Source of the DNA: an uncultured Klebsiella sp.
GTDB taxonomy: Bacteria > Pseudomonadota > Gammaproteobacteria > Enterobacterales > Enterobacteriaceae
Length of the DNA stretch: 7,158 nt
Direction: 5' to 3'
Assembly: GCA_902490055.1 (NCBI GenBank)
Contig: CABUCP010000164.1
Coordinates: 1 to 7,158, forward strand
The notes under the pieces were generated by a model. That model searched no databases and had not been told where the DNA came from. It saw nothing but the letters and a program-made list of their open reading frames with translations. Position numbers and translations under genes: made by a program. This document shows, piece after piece, positions 1 to 5,675 of this stretch. Within the stretch, counting starts at the first letter, position 1. The number at the start of each line of letters is the position of its first letter.

Positions 1-204
1 TTGGCTGAGGTCCGCGAGCTGGCGCAGTCGATCCTTGAAAACGCGCGCGTGATTCTGATTAATAACGACTACCCGCTGTCGATCAGTATCGGCGTCGGTA
101 TGCGTGAAAAAGAAGAAGCGCAGGACGTCTTTATTAAGAAAGTCGATGAAGCGTTATACCGGGCGAAAAATAATGGCCGCGGCCGCGTGGAGTGGGCGGA
201 GTAA
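1..204 (+). CDS. C-terminal end of a GGDEF-domain protein (probable diguanylate cyclase), cut by the window edge
   Basis: Only the last 67 residues are in the window; the reading frame is open at position 1 and ends at TAA 202-204. The TTG at position 1 is unlikely to be the true start. What is visible is the end of a GGDEF domain: a strand with S-I-S-I-G-V (about residues 27-32 of the fragment), then D-E-A-L-Y-R-A-K-N-N-G-R-G-R-V (about 49-63), the usual terminal helix and loop of the fold. GGDEF proteins make cyclic di-GMP from two GTP. The GG(D/E)EF catalytic loop, the inhibitory site and any N-terminal sensor domain lie outside the window, so activity cannot be judged and no gene symbol is given. 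The domain ends the protein, leaving only a few residues after it. The gene converges on the AraC-type regulator gene, 49 nt away, and has no evident functional link to it. Confidence 0.85.
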   Translation: MAEVRELAQSILENARVILINNDYPLSISIGVGMREKEEAQDVFIKKVDEALYRAKNNGRGRVEWAE

Positions 205-216
205 ATTAAGCTGCAG

Positions 217-236
217 GCCCTGAAGTTATTCAGGGC
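217..236. terminator. Hairpin between convergent genes, possible bidirectional terminator
   Basis: A perfect 8-bp inverted repeat, GCCCTGAA and TTCAGGGC, is separated by the 4-nt loop GTTA. It lies in the 49-nt gap between the GGDEF gene stop (204) and the regulator stop (254), where a shared terminator would be expected. There is no clean U-tract on either side: the plus strand continues with TGGTAAGCCC, and the minus strand is only modestly T-rich. Intrinsic termination strength is therefore doubtful. Confidence 0.5.
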
Positions 237-253
237 TGGTAAGCCCAAAATGA

Positions 254-1087
254 TTATCCCTGCTGTGCGCTGCGGCAGTGACGACGATATTCCGAGGGAG
301 AACGCTCGGTATTTCGTTTAAATACCCGGCAAAAGTAGTTGCTATCCACAAATCCGCAATTATGCGCGATTTCTTTCACTTTTAAGTCATAGCCGCGCAG
401 GAGTTGCTTAGCTTTTTCCAGCCGAACCGCGGTTAAATATTCATTAAACCCGACCGAACCTGATTTCTGGAATATATGTGAAAGATAGTTAGGAGTAATG
501 TGAAATCGTTTGGCGACCGACTCTCGGGTAAGCGGTTGGCTTAGATTTTCCTGCAGATAATCCTGAACCGCGAGGAATAGATCGCGGCTGCGGCTAACGC
601 GCATCTCCAGCCCCACAAGCTGCTCAAGACAGTGGCTTAACAGAGCGGTGACCACCAGGCGGGCGGTGATTGGGTCAGGCTGCAGGCTGACCTCATTCAG
701 CGCCAGCAGTAGGTAAGAGCCGACGCGGGGCCCCAGTCGGGAGACGTTTTGCTTTTCAGTATGCAGCTTTTTACCGTCCCAGCGCTGGATGCAGAAGCCG
801 AGCTTCTGGCGACCAAACAGAATACTGAGAGTGGCGGCGGGCCCGGCCCACTTCGGTAGCGTCCATTTTCCTGCCTGTACGTAGAGAACCTGTGCAGTGG
901 CTAATACCGACGCCGAGAACGGTAGCCCTTGCTCATGAAGCTCCCCTTCGAGGACGATCTCCAGGCGCGGAAAGGGGACTTTAAAGGCCAGCGCCGGTTG
1001 CGGAATATCCGGTTCCGGAAAGCGCACCTGCAGCCTATCTTTTTGATTAACTAAACGATTTAGAATACCGGCCAGATCATCAATCAT
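254..1087 (-). CDS. yijO: AraC/XylS-family transcriptional regulator, YijO homologue
   Basis: A 277-residue DNA-binding regulator. The C-terminal AraC-type domain spans about residues 165-271 with two helix-turn-helix units: one around 187-208 (ESVAKRFHITPNYLSHIFQK) and one around 235-257 (DLKVKEIAHNCGFVDSNYFC), ending in the family signature F-K-R-N-T-E-R-S-P-S-E-Y-R-R. The N-terminal ~160 residues form a probable cupin-like sensor region, with FPRLEIVLEGE at 39-49 and LYVQAGKWTLPKW at 68-80. The whole length matches my recollection of E. coli YijO (about 283 residues), which also sits beside frwD. The ATG at 1087 has only a weak GGG-rich ribosome site, but no other in-frame start lies before the upstream stop at 1121-1123. 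It is transcribed away from the PhyH gene, the classic arrangement of a regulator with its target. In E. coli, as I recall, yijO is convergent with frwD, so the orientation here is different. The ligand is unknown. Confidence 0.88.
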   Translation of the reverse strand: MIDDLAGILNRLVNQKDRLQVRFPEPDIPQPALAFKVPFPRLEIVLEGELHEQGLPFSASVLATAQVLYVQAGKWTLPKWAGPAATLSILFGRQKLGFCIQRWDGKKLHTEKQNVSRLGPRVGSYLLLALNEVSLQPDPITARLVVTALLSHCLEQLVGLEMRVSRSRDLFLAVQDYLQENLSQPLTRESVAKRFHITPNYLSHIFQKSGSVGFNEYLTAVRLEKAKQLLRGYDLKVKEIAHNCGFVDSNYFCRVFKRNTERSPSEYRRHCRSAQQG

Positions 1088-1116
1088 CCCATCGACCCTG
1101 AAATTAAAATATCCTG

Positions 1117-1130
1117 TTGATTATAATCTA
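1117..1130. promoter_or_regulatory. FNR-type box 1, overlapping the likely yijO -10
   Basis: TTGAT-TATA-ATCTA matches the FNR consensus TTGAT-N4-ATCAA at 9 of 10 defined bases. Its centre (1123.5) is 36 nt upstream of the yijO ATG and it contains the minus-strand TATAAT at 1125-1120. Binding there would most simply block yijO transcription. The match is by eye only. AT-rich promoter DNA yields such matches by chance, but the second box 103 bp away strengthens the case. Confidence 0.42.
1120..1125 (-). promoter_or_regulatory. Candidate -10 element for yijO
   Basis: A perfect TATAAT on the minus strand, which would place transcription start near 1113 and give a leader of about 26 nt. The positions 16-18 nt upstream read as GC-rich hexamers with no resemblance to TTGACA. 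If real, the promoter probably depends on an activator. The element sits in a palindromic GATTATAATC and so also reads TATAAT on the plus strand. Confidence 0.4.
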
Positions 1131-1219
1131 GTTTATCTTGTTGAGCCGCATTTAACGCGCCGCATTGTGGGCTGATAAATCGGATGAATATTTGCCGCAA
1201 ATTAACCGCGCGGTAGATA

Positions 1220-1233
1220 TTGATGACCATCAC
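1220..1233. promoter_or_regulatory. FNR/CRP-family box 2 in the yijO-PhyH control region
   Basis: TTGAT-GACC-ATCAC matches the FNR consensus TTGAT-N4-ATCAA at 9 of 10 defined bases, with a perfect left half. The right side also reads TCACACTT, close to a CRP half-site, but the left half fits FNR better than CRP. The centre is 1226.5, about 121 nt before the PhyH ATG and about 139 nt before the yijO ATG. If the weak TAGAGT at 1306-1311 is the PhyH -10, the box would lie near -91, a distance at which FNR-family activators can work. Regulation direction cannot be told from sequence. Confidence 0.45.
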
Positions 1234-1347
1234 ACTTTTGCTTCTGGTGTACGGAAGTCCAGTTTTTCGTAGTTTTGCCTTCCTGCCATTCTGTTAGCCG
1301 CATCGTAGAGTTTGATTGTGTTATCGAAAAGTTAAAAGGAACGATAT

Positions 1348-2115
1348 ATGGACTCACAATCGGCAGTATATCTGGATGCGCTGGGCGCAAATTTGACGCT
1401 AAGCGAGCAAATGAAACGCGAGCTCGATACGCTTGGCTATACCGTGGTGCGCAACGTCGTTGATCCGCAGTGGTTGAGTGAAATGCGCCAACTGATTGAC
1501 GCGCTGGTTGAACGCGAAGGCGATAATTTGGCAATTGAACACCATCAGGAGGCGACGGCGACGCGAATTGCTAACCTGATCAATAAGGGCGTTATCTGGG
1601 AGAAGGTGTGGTCGCACCCGCTTATCCTCTCTGCCTGCCGCTATATTTTCAACGGTGATTTTAAAATCTCCAGCCTCAATGCTCGTGAGGCGTTATACAA
1701 CGGCGGCCATCAACCGCTTCATGCCGACTGGAAAAAGCCGCGCCCGGATTTCCCGAAAGTGCATCTGGTCAATACTATCTGGGCTATCGATGATTTAAGC
1801 GCCGCCAACGGCGCGCCGCGAATTATTCCTGGCACACATCAGCGCGCGGAACTGCCGGAAGAGGTGCTGGCTGACCCCGAGTTGACGCATCCTGATGAAA
1901 TCGTTTTCGCCGCGCCGGCCGGTAGCGTGATGATCTACAATGCGCATGCCTGGCACGGCGGTACCCGCAACCGTGAAGGTAGCAGAAGGCGTGTGCTGCA
2001 CGGTTTGTATATTGACCGCGCGGACGCGCCGCAGCAGGACCAGCAGCGTTGGCTGACTCCGGAAACCGCCAGCCGCCTGACGCCAGCGCAAAAGTGGTTG
2101 CTCGGGGTGGATTAA
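1348..2115 (+). CDS. Phytanoyl-CoA dioxygenase (PhyH) family Fe(II)/2-oxoglutarate oxygenase
   Basis: A 255-residue cytosolic protein of the PhyH family, which hydroxylates small substrates using O2, Fe(II) and 2-oxoglutarate, releasing CO2 and succinate. The iron-binding triad is intact: His125 and Asp127 in L-H-A-D-W, and His203 in H-A-W-H-G-G. Arg214, eleven residues after His203, fits the 2-oxoglutarate-binding arginine of human PhyH. Between them lies the family segment around 144-164 (W-A-I-D-D-L, then N-G-A-P-R-I-I-P-G-T-H). The ectoine hydroxylase signature is missing, so it is not EctD. The start is supported by AAAAGGA at 1334-1340, 7 nt before ATG. No signal peptide or membrane segment is seen. 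It is divergent from the yijO-type regulator and convergent with frwD, whose stop is 13 nt away. I do not recall this gene at the E. coli frw locus. The substrate is unknown; the neighbourhood suggests a sugar, polyol or related compound, but that is inference. Confidence 0.9.
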   Translation: MDSQSAVYLDALGANLTLSEQMKRELDTLGYTVVRNVVDPQWLSEMRQLIDALVEREGDNLAIEHHQEATATRIANLINKGVIWEKVWSHPLILSACRYIFNGDFKISSLNAREALYNGGHQPLHADWKKPRPDFPKVHLVNTIWAIDDLSAANGAPRIIPGTHQRAELPEEVLADPELTHPDEIVFAAPAGSVMIYNAHAWHGGTRNREGSRRRVLHGLYIDRADAPQQDQQRWLTPETASRLTPAQKWLLGVD

Positions 2116-2123
2116 ACGCAGGC

Positions 2124-2161
2124 GCCGGTCAGGGGATTTCCAGATAGACGACCGGCTTTTT
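2124..2161 (+). terminator. Candidate intrinsic terminator for the PhyH gene, inside the 3' end of frwD
   Basis: GCCGGTC (2124-2130) and GACCGGC (2150-2156) form a perfect 7-bp GC-rich stem, followed directly by five T residues (2157-2161) on the plus strand. The 19-nt loop is longer than usual. It lies 9 nt past the PhyH stop, and the left arm contains part of the frwD stop codon, so the hairpin is built from frwD coding sequence. The minus-strand read-out has no good U-tract and would terminate frwD less well. Confidence 0.5.
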
Positions 2162-2470
2162 CATGATGCCTTTAATGGCTTCGACAACCTGCTGCGGCTG
2201 CAGCAGGAAGGTGGTAATGCTGGTTTTAATCGTGCGGATGCCGCTGAAGCGTTTGGCGCCGTCGATTTCGATATCGGTCACCAACAGCGCCACCGTAGCG
2301 TGGGTAATATCCTCTTCGCTAATACGATTTTCCACACCGAGCGCGCCCTGAGTTTCTACCTTCAGGCACCACTTTTCATGATGGCCGACTTTTTCCAGCA
2401 GCTCGGCAGCCATATAAGTATGCGCAACCCCGCTCACGCAGGCGGTCACGGCGACAATGTTGAAGTCCAT
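2129..2470 (-). CDS. frwD: PTS fructose-like IIB component FrwD
   Basis: A 113-residue soluble IIB domain of the fructose family. The phosphorylated cysteine is Cys11 within V-T-A-C-V-S-G-V-A-H-T-Y-M-A-A-E (residues 8-23). The K-V-E-T-Q-G-A-L-G-V-E-N segment (about 37-48) is also typical. IIB takes phosphate from a IIA domain and passes it to the sugar bound by IIC. It matches E. coli FrwD in length and sequence from memory. The start is supported by AGGAGGAT 4-5 nt before ATG and the gene follows pflC by 15 nt, so it is the last gene of the operon. Compared with FrwB it is more diverged after the cysteine loop and lacks the D-I-G-I-K-F-E-E-R-F stretch, having D-I-E-I-D-G-A-K-R-F instead. Why one IIC needs two IIB proteins is unclear; FrwD may serve another permease or be regulatory (inference). 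Confidence 0.93.
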   Translation of the reverse strand: MDFNIVAVTACVSGVAHTYMAAELLEKVGHHEKWCLKVETQGALGVENRISEEDITHATVALLVTDIEIDGAKRFSGIRTIKTSITTFLLQPQQVVEAIKGIMKKPVVYLEIP

Positions 2471-2485
2471 AACATCCTCCTGGCG

Positions 2486-3361
2486 TTAACCGCCGATAGT
2501 GACGTGGTATCCCGCGGCTTCCGCCAGCGCTTGATAGGGGTGAATCTCTGCTTCTTCAGGCGCTTTAACGGCGGCAAGCGGCCAGGGTTTGCCCAGCAGG
2601 CGATATTTAGGCTCGCCATATTGATGAAACGGGAGCAGGTGGATCTCCGTCAGTGCGAATGGCGCAAGGAACGTTAGAATCTGCCGAAAGTTGTCTGCGT
2701 TCATGGTATAGCCCGGTATCAGCGGCACGCGTGGGATCAGGTGAATTTTCCTCGCAGCCAGCCGGCTAAAATTATCCAGCACCCGCGGCTGGTTAATCCG
2801 TAGCAGCGAGCGCGCCTGCTCGGGGTCCATTATTTTGAAATCAAACAGCACCTCATCGCAGGCTTCGGCCAGCGGCAGGAAACGGTTGAAAGCGCAGTCG
2901 CCCGCGGTTTCAATGGCGGTGCGGATACCCCACTGACGCAGACGCTGCAGCAAGCGGGCGGCAAATTCGGCCTGCATTAATACTTCGCCGCCGGAGAGGG
3001 TGACGCCGCCGCCGGATGCGCGAAAGAACACCTCATCTTTCAGCACTTCTTGCAGCAGCTCCTCCATGCTTACATCGCGACCAATTTGTTCCCAGGCCCC
3101 GGACGGGCACTCGGCGACATCCTGCTGACAGCGCGCGCAATGCAGGCATTTGCTCTGCCGACGCAGGGTTTGAATCTTTGGCGAGATCGATTCCGGATTG
3201 GCGCACCACGGACAGGCGTGGGGGCAGCCTTTAAAGAAGACCACCGTGCGGATCCCCTGGCCATCGTTGAGCGAGTAGCGCTGGAGGTTAAAAATGCGCG
3301 CTTTGTCGACGCGCGTTTCGATGACCTCACAGCTGATGCGCGGTGCGGCGGATAATGTCAT
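2486..3361 (-). CDS. pflC: Radical-SAM glycyl radical enzyme activase PflC
   Basis: A 291-residue activating enzyme that uses S-adenosylmethionine and a [4Fe-4S] cluster to place the radical on the partner glycyl radical enzyme, here surely PflD. The cluster motif is C46-x3-C50-x2-C53 (G-C-P-H-A-C-P-W-C). A ferredoxin-like insert, C72-x2-C75-x2-C78-x6-C85, indicates one auxiliary cluster, common in activases of dehydratase-type enzymes and absent from the true pyruvate formate-lyase activase. S-G-G-E at 123-126 and F-D-F-K-I-M-D at 173-179 are further family marks. I chose the ATG at 3361 and not the longer in-frame ATG at 3430: AAGGAG stands about 8 nt upstream, the length equals E. coli PflC (about 292), and the extra residues look like an accident of the overlap. 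It overlaps the 3' end of pflD by 35 nt, suggesting coupled translation. Oxygen-sensitive. Confidence 0.94.
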   Translation of the reverse strand: MTLSAAPRISCEVIETRVDKARIFNLQRYSLNDGQGIRTVVFFKGCPHACPWCANPESISPKIQTLRRQSKCLHCARCQQDVAECPSGAWEQIGRDVSMEELLQEVLKDEVFFRASGGGVTLSGGEVLMQAEFAARLLQRLRQWGIRTAIETAGDCAFNRFLPLAEACDEVLFDFKIMDPEQARSLLRINQPRVLDNFSRLAARKIHLIPRVPLIPGYTMNADNFRQILTFLAPFALTEIHLLPFHQYGEPKYRLLGKPWPLAAVKAPEEAEIHPYQALAEAAGYHVTIGG

Positions 3362-5624
3362 CCTGAATCTCCTTCGACAACTCGACAAAGAAGGCGCTAT
3401 AGCCTGCGACGCGTACCACCAGCCCGGCAAAATCCTGCGGCCGCTGCTGTGCTTCGCGCAGGGTATCGGCGTTGACCACGTTAAACTGGATATGCTGCAG
3501 TTTCAGCTTGCTGAAGGCCTGTAAAAAGTCGGCTAACTTGTTCAGGCCGCTATCGCCGGCAAGCGTCGCGGGGGTGAATTTCACGTTCAGCAGCGTGCCG
3601 TTTGACAATAGATAGTTATCCAACTTGCTGACGGATTTCAGCACCGCCGTCGGGCCCTGCGAATCCTGGCCGACCATCGGCGAGAGACCGCCGTCGGCCA
3701 GTTGTTCTCCGGCCAGGCGTCCATCCGGCGTAGCGCCGACCACCGAGCCCAGCGGGACGTGCGCGGAGACGGTATAGGAGCCGGGGGTAAAATGACCGCC
3801 GCGCGGGTTCAGATACTGTTCTACCTCTTTGCAGTAAAATCGCAGCAGATCGGCGCTAATATTGTCGACTTCGTCGATGTCGTTGCCATATTTCTCATAA
3901 CGGTTAATCAGCCGGGCGCGAATGTGCTCTCCTTGCGGGGTCTGGAAATTGGCCTTCAGTACCGCCATCAGCTCGGCAAAACTGAGACGCTGCTGGTCAA
4001 AGACCATCCCTTTCAGCGCATGTAGCGAATCGCTGAGGTTGGCGATGCCGATACCCTGGACGCCGGAGAAGTTATAGCGCGCGCCGCCCTCGGTGATGTC
4101 TTTGCCGTGCTGGACGCAATCCTCAATGAACGATGAGAGCAGGGGGACCGGCGCCCAGTCGCGATGGCCGATGTCGCAGATGTTACTCCCCTCGACCATT
4201 AGCTTGATGTAATAGCGGATTTTGTCGCGGATTTGGCTAATCAACCCCGGCCAGGTAACCTGCGGCTGGCGCTCGTTTTCCTGCAGCACGATCTCCATCA
4301 CTTTCAACAGGTTGAACATGGCGATATCGTGCAGGCCGTAGGTGCGCCCCGGAATTGACAGCTCTACGCAGCCAACCACCGCATAGTCGCGGGCATCCTC
4401 CAGCGACACGCCACGGTTGAGGAAGGCGGGCACCACTACTTCATCGTTGAATACCTGCGGGATCCCGGTCCCCAGTCGAATGGTCTCAGCGGTTTTGCGC
4501 AAGAACGGGCGGTCGATGAGCTCGTTGACCCGCACGCCAAGATTCGGCTGCGGGAGCTGTACGTTCTGGTAAGCATCGAGAGAAAGAAATGACAGCACGT
4601 TCACCGCGCTGCGCCCGGTTTCCGTCAGCCCGCCGAGCAGGGCGGTATAGCCAGTAGGAAAACCGGCGAAATAACGTGCGCTACTGGAGGATCGCAGCAG
4701 GACGATATCGTTGCATTTCACCCACAGCGACTCCAGCCGTTCTTTGAGCAATGCCGGATCCTGGCCCTGATTCAGCGAGGTCTGGTAAAACGGCAGCATA
4801 TACTGGTCAAAGCGACCAAGCGAAATTGAGCTGGCGTTGGATTCATACTGCAAAATAATGTTCATGTACCAGAACAGCTGACAGGCCTGAGCGAAATCCT
4901 GCGGCCGATGCTGCGCGTTGTGGCGGGAAATAGCGGCAATGGCCGCCAGTTCCTGCCGGCGCTGCGCGCTCTCGCAGTTGGTCGCCATCTCCTCGGCGAG
5001 CGAAGCATAGCGCAGAATATGGCGCTGCGAGGCCTCCAGCAGAATCAGCACCGCCTGGAAAAAAGAGTTATCCGGCTGCTGCGCGCAGTGAGATTTAAGC
5101 TCGGCGACCAGCGCGCCCAGGCCGTTGTTTAGCAGGCGCGGGTAGTCGATAATAATGTGGCCCTGGCCTTTGTCCGTCTGGTTTATGCTAAATATCTGCG
5201 TGCTAACGGCGGCTTTTACCTCTTCGGTCATCTGGCCGTTAATGAAATCTTTCATCGAGCGCTTTTCCCAGTAGGGGAACAGCGTTTCGCGGTAAATTTG
5301 TTTGTCCGCTTCGCTAATGGCAAAGCGATCCTGCGGGCGCTCAGGGAAAGCGTCCAGTTCGTTAAGCAGCCAGTAGGGATCCATCTCCGGCGAGATAATC
5401 CCCGCGCGCGGTTTTATGGTACGGTTGCCGGCGATCAGTTCATCCTCACGAATCGAAATCTCCACCTTATCAAGGATCCACGCCGTGGCTTTTGCTCGAC
5501 GAATAATTACCGGCTCGCCCTCCGTCTGCCGATGACTGGCGGTATAGAGCAATGCGCGTTCAAGCGATATTTCGCGCGGCTGGGCGAACAGGCTGGCTTT
5601 CAGGCGTTGGGTACGATTCGTCAT
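3327..5624 (-). CDS. pflD: Glycyl radical enzyme PflD (formate acetyltransferase-like; probably not a pyruvate formate-lyase)
   Basis: A 765-residue glycyl radical enzyme. The thiyl-radical cysteine is Cys419 in V-V-G-C-V-E-L-S-I-P-G-R, with Glu421 as likely general base. The radical glycine is Gly741 in V-V-R-V-A-G-Y-S-A-F-F. True pyruvate formate-lyase carries two adjacent cysteines; the single C-x-E arrangement is that of glycerol/diol dehydratase, choline lyase and related C-O or C-N bond-breaking enzymes. The length equals E. coli PflD and the match is close throughout from memory. The ATG at 5624 is preferred over 5636: GGAG lies 6 nt upstream of it, and this start gives the E. coli N-terminus M-T-N-R. 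The gene lies between PTS genes and its activase pflC, implying that the substrate is the phosphorylated product of the Frw transporter or a downstream metabolite. A paralogue, YbiW, has, as I recall, been assigned 1,5-anhydroglucitol-6-phosphate lyase activity, which makes a related sugar-phosphate reaction plausible but unproven. Irreversibly cleaved by O2 when active. Confidence 0.93.
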   Translation of the reverse strand: MTNRTQRLKASLFAQPREISLERALLYTASHRQTEGEPVIIRRAKATAWILDKVEISIREDELIAGNRTIKPRAGIISPEMDPYWLLNELDAFPERPQDRFAISEADKQIYRETLFPYWEKRSMKDFINGQMTEEVKAAVSTQIFSINQTDKGQGHIIIDYPRLLNNGLGALVAELKSHCAQQPDNSFFQAVLILLEASQRHILRYASLAEEMATNCESAQRRQELAAIAAISRHNAQHRPQDFAQACQLFWYMNIILQYESNASSISLGRFDQYMLPFYQTSLNQGQDPALLKERLESLWVKCNDIVLLRSSSSARYFAGFPTGYTALLGGLTETGRSAVNVLSFLSLDAYQNVQLPQPNLGVRVNELIDRPFLRKTAETIRLGTGIPQVFNDEVVVPAFLNRGVSLEDARDYAVVGCVELSIPGRTYGLHDIAMFNLLKVMEIVLQENERQPQVTWPGLISQIRDKIRYYIKLMVEGSNICDIGHRDWAPVPLLSSFIEDCVQHGKDITEGGARYNFSGVQGIGIANLSDSLHALKGMVFDQQRLSFAELMAVLKANFQTPQGEHIRARLINRYEKYGNDIDEVDNISADLLRFYCKEVEQYLNPRGGHFTPGSYTVSAHVPLGSVVGATPDGRLAGEQLADGGLSPMVGQDSQGPTAVLKSVSKLDNYLLSNGTLLNVKFTPATLAGDSGLNKLADFLQAFSKLKLQHIQFNVVNADTLREAQQRPQDFAGLVVRVAGYSAFFVELSKEIQDDIIRRTAHQL

Positions 5625-5642
5625 GATAAACTCCATGTTTTG

Positions 5643-5670
5643 GCTATGAGGCGCGGTTGCGCCCCATAGC
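5643..5670 (-). ncRNA. Intercistronic mRNA stem-loop between frwB and pflD
   Basis: The 51-nt gap between frwB and pflD holds a 12-bp inverted repeat with a 4-nt loop. On the plus strand it has one A/C mismatch; on the transcribed (minus) strand that pair becomes G-U, so the mRNA stem is uninterrupted: GCUAUGGGGCGC, loop AACC, GCGCCUCAUAGC. No U-tract follows, so it is not a standard terminator. The stem ends about 9 nt before the GGAG ribosome site of pflD. It is listed as an RNA structure within the operon transcript, not as a separate RNA gene. Confidence 0.55.
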
Positions 5671-5675
5671 GGGCT

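Larger units (their letters stand above)
1088..1347. promoter_or_regulatory. Divergent control region between yijO and the PhyH gene
   Basis: A 260-bp AT-richer segment between two divergent starts. It should contain the promoters of both genes and the regulator's operators. Two FNR-type palindromes are visible (1117-1130 and 1220-1233), listed separately. A TATAAT for yijO reads on the minus strand at 1125-1120. A weak -10-like TAGAGT at 1306-1311 could serve the PhyH gene, but no matching -35 was seen. No convincing AraC-type direct repeat was recognised by eye. No small gene with a ribosome site was seen here. Confidence 0.6.

Noticed and set aside
1171..1186. Cra (FruR)-like sequence around GATAAATCGGAT
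   Set aside because: The core AATCG is present but about four consensus positions fail, and the symmetric half is missing.
1216..1237. CRP site in the yijO-PhyH control region
   Set aside because: The right half (TCACACTT) is good but the left half (GATATTGA) is poor; the same centre fits the FNR consensus better, so it is reported as an FNR/CRP-family box.
1202..1534. Open frame of 110 codons on the minus strand
   Set aside because: It is antisense to the PhyH start and the control region, has no ribosome site and no recognisable protein motif; it is a shadow of PhyH coding bias.
1348..2115. PhyH gene as ectoine hydroxylase (ectD)
   Set aside because: The characteristic ectoine hydroxylase motif around the first iron histidine is absent (here L-H-A-D-W-K-K-P), the protein is shorter than EctD, and no ectoine genes are nearby.
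3362..3430. Longer pflC beginning at the upstream ATG (3430)
   Set aside because: The added 23 residues do not match E. coli PflC, while the ATG at 3361 has a strong ribosome site and gives the expected length.
5157..5669. Open frame of 170 codons on the plus strand
   Set aside because: Antisense to the pflD 5' end, with no family resemblance; explained by the codon bias of pflD. The same applies to other plus-strand frames across 2163-7106.
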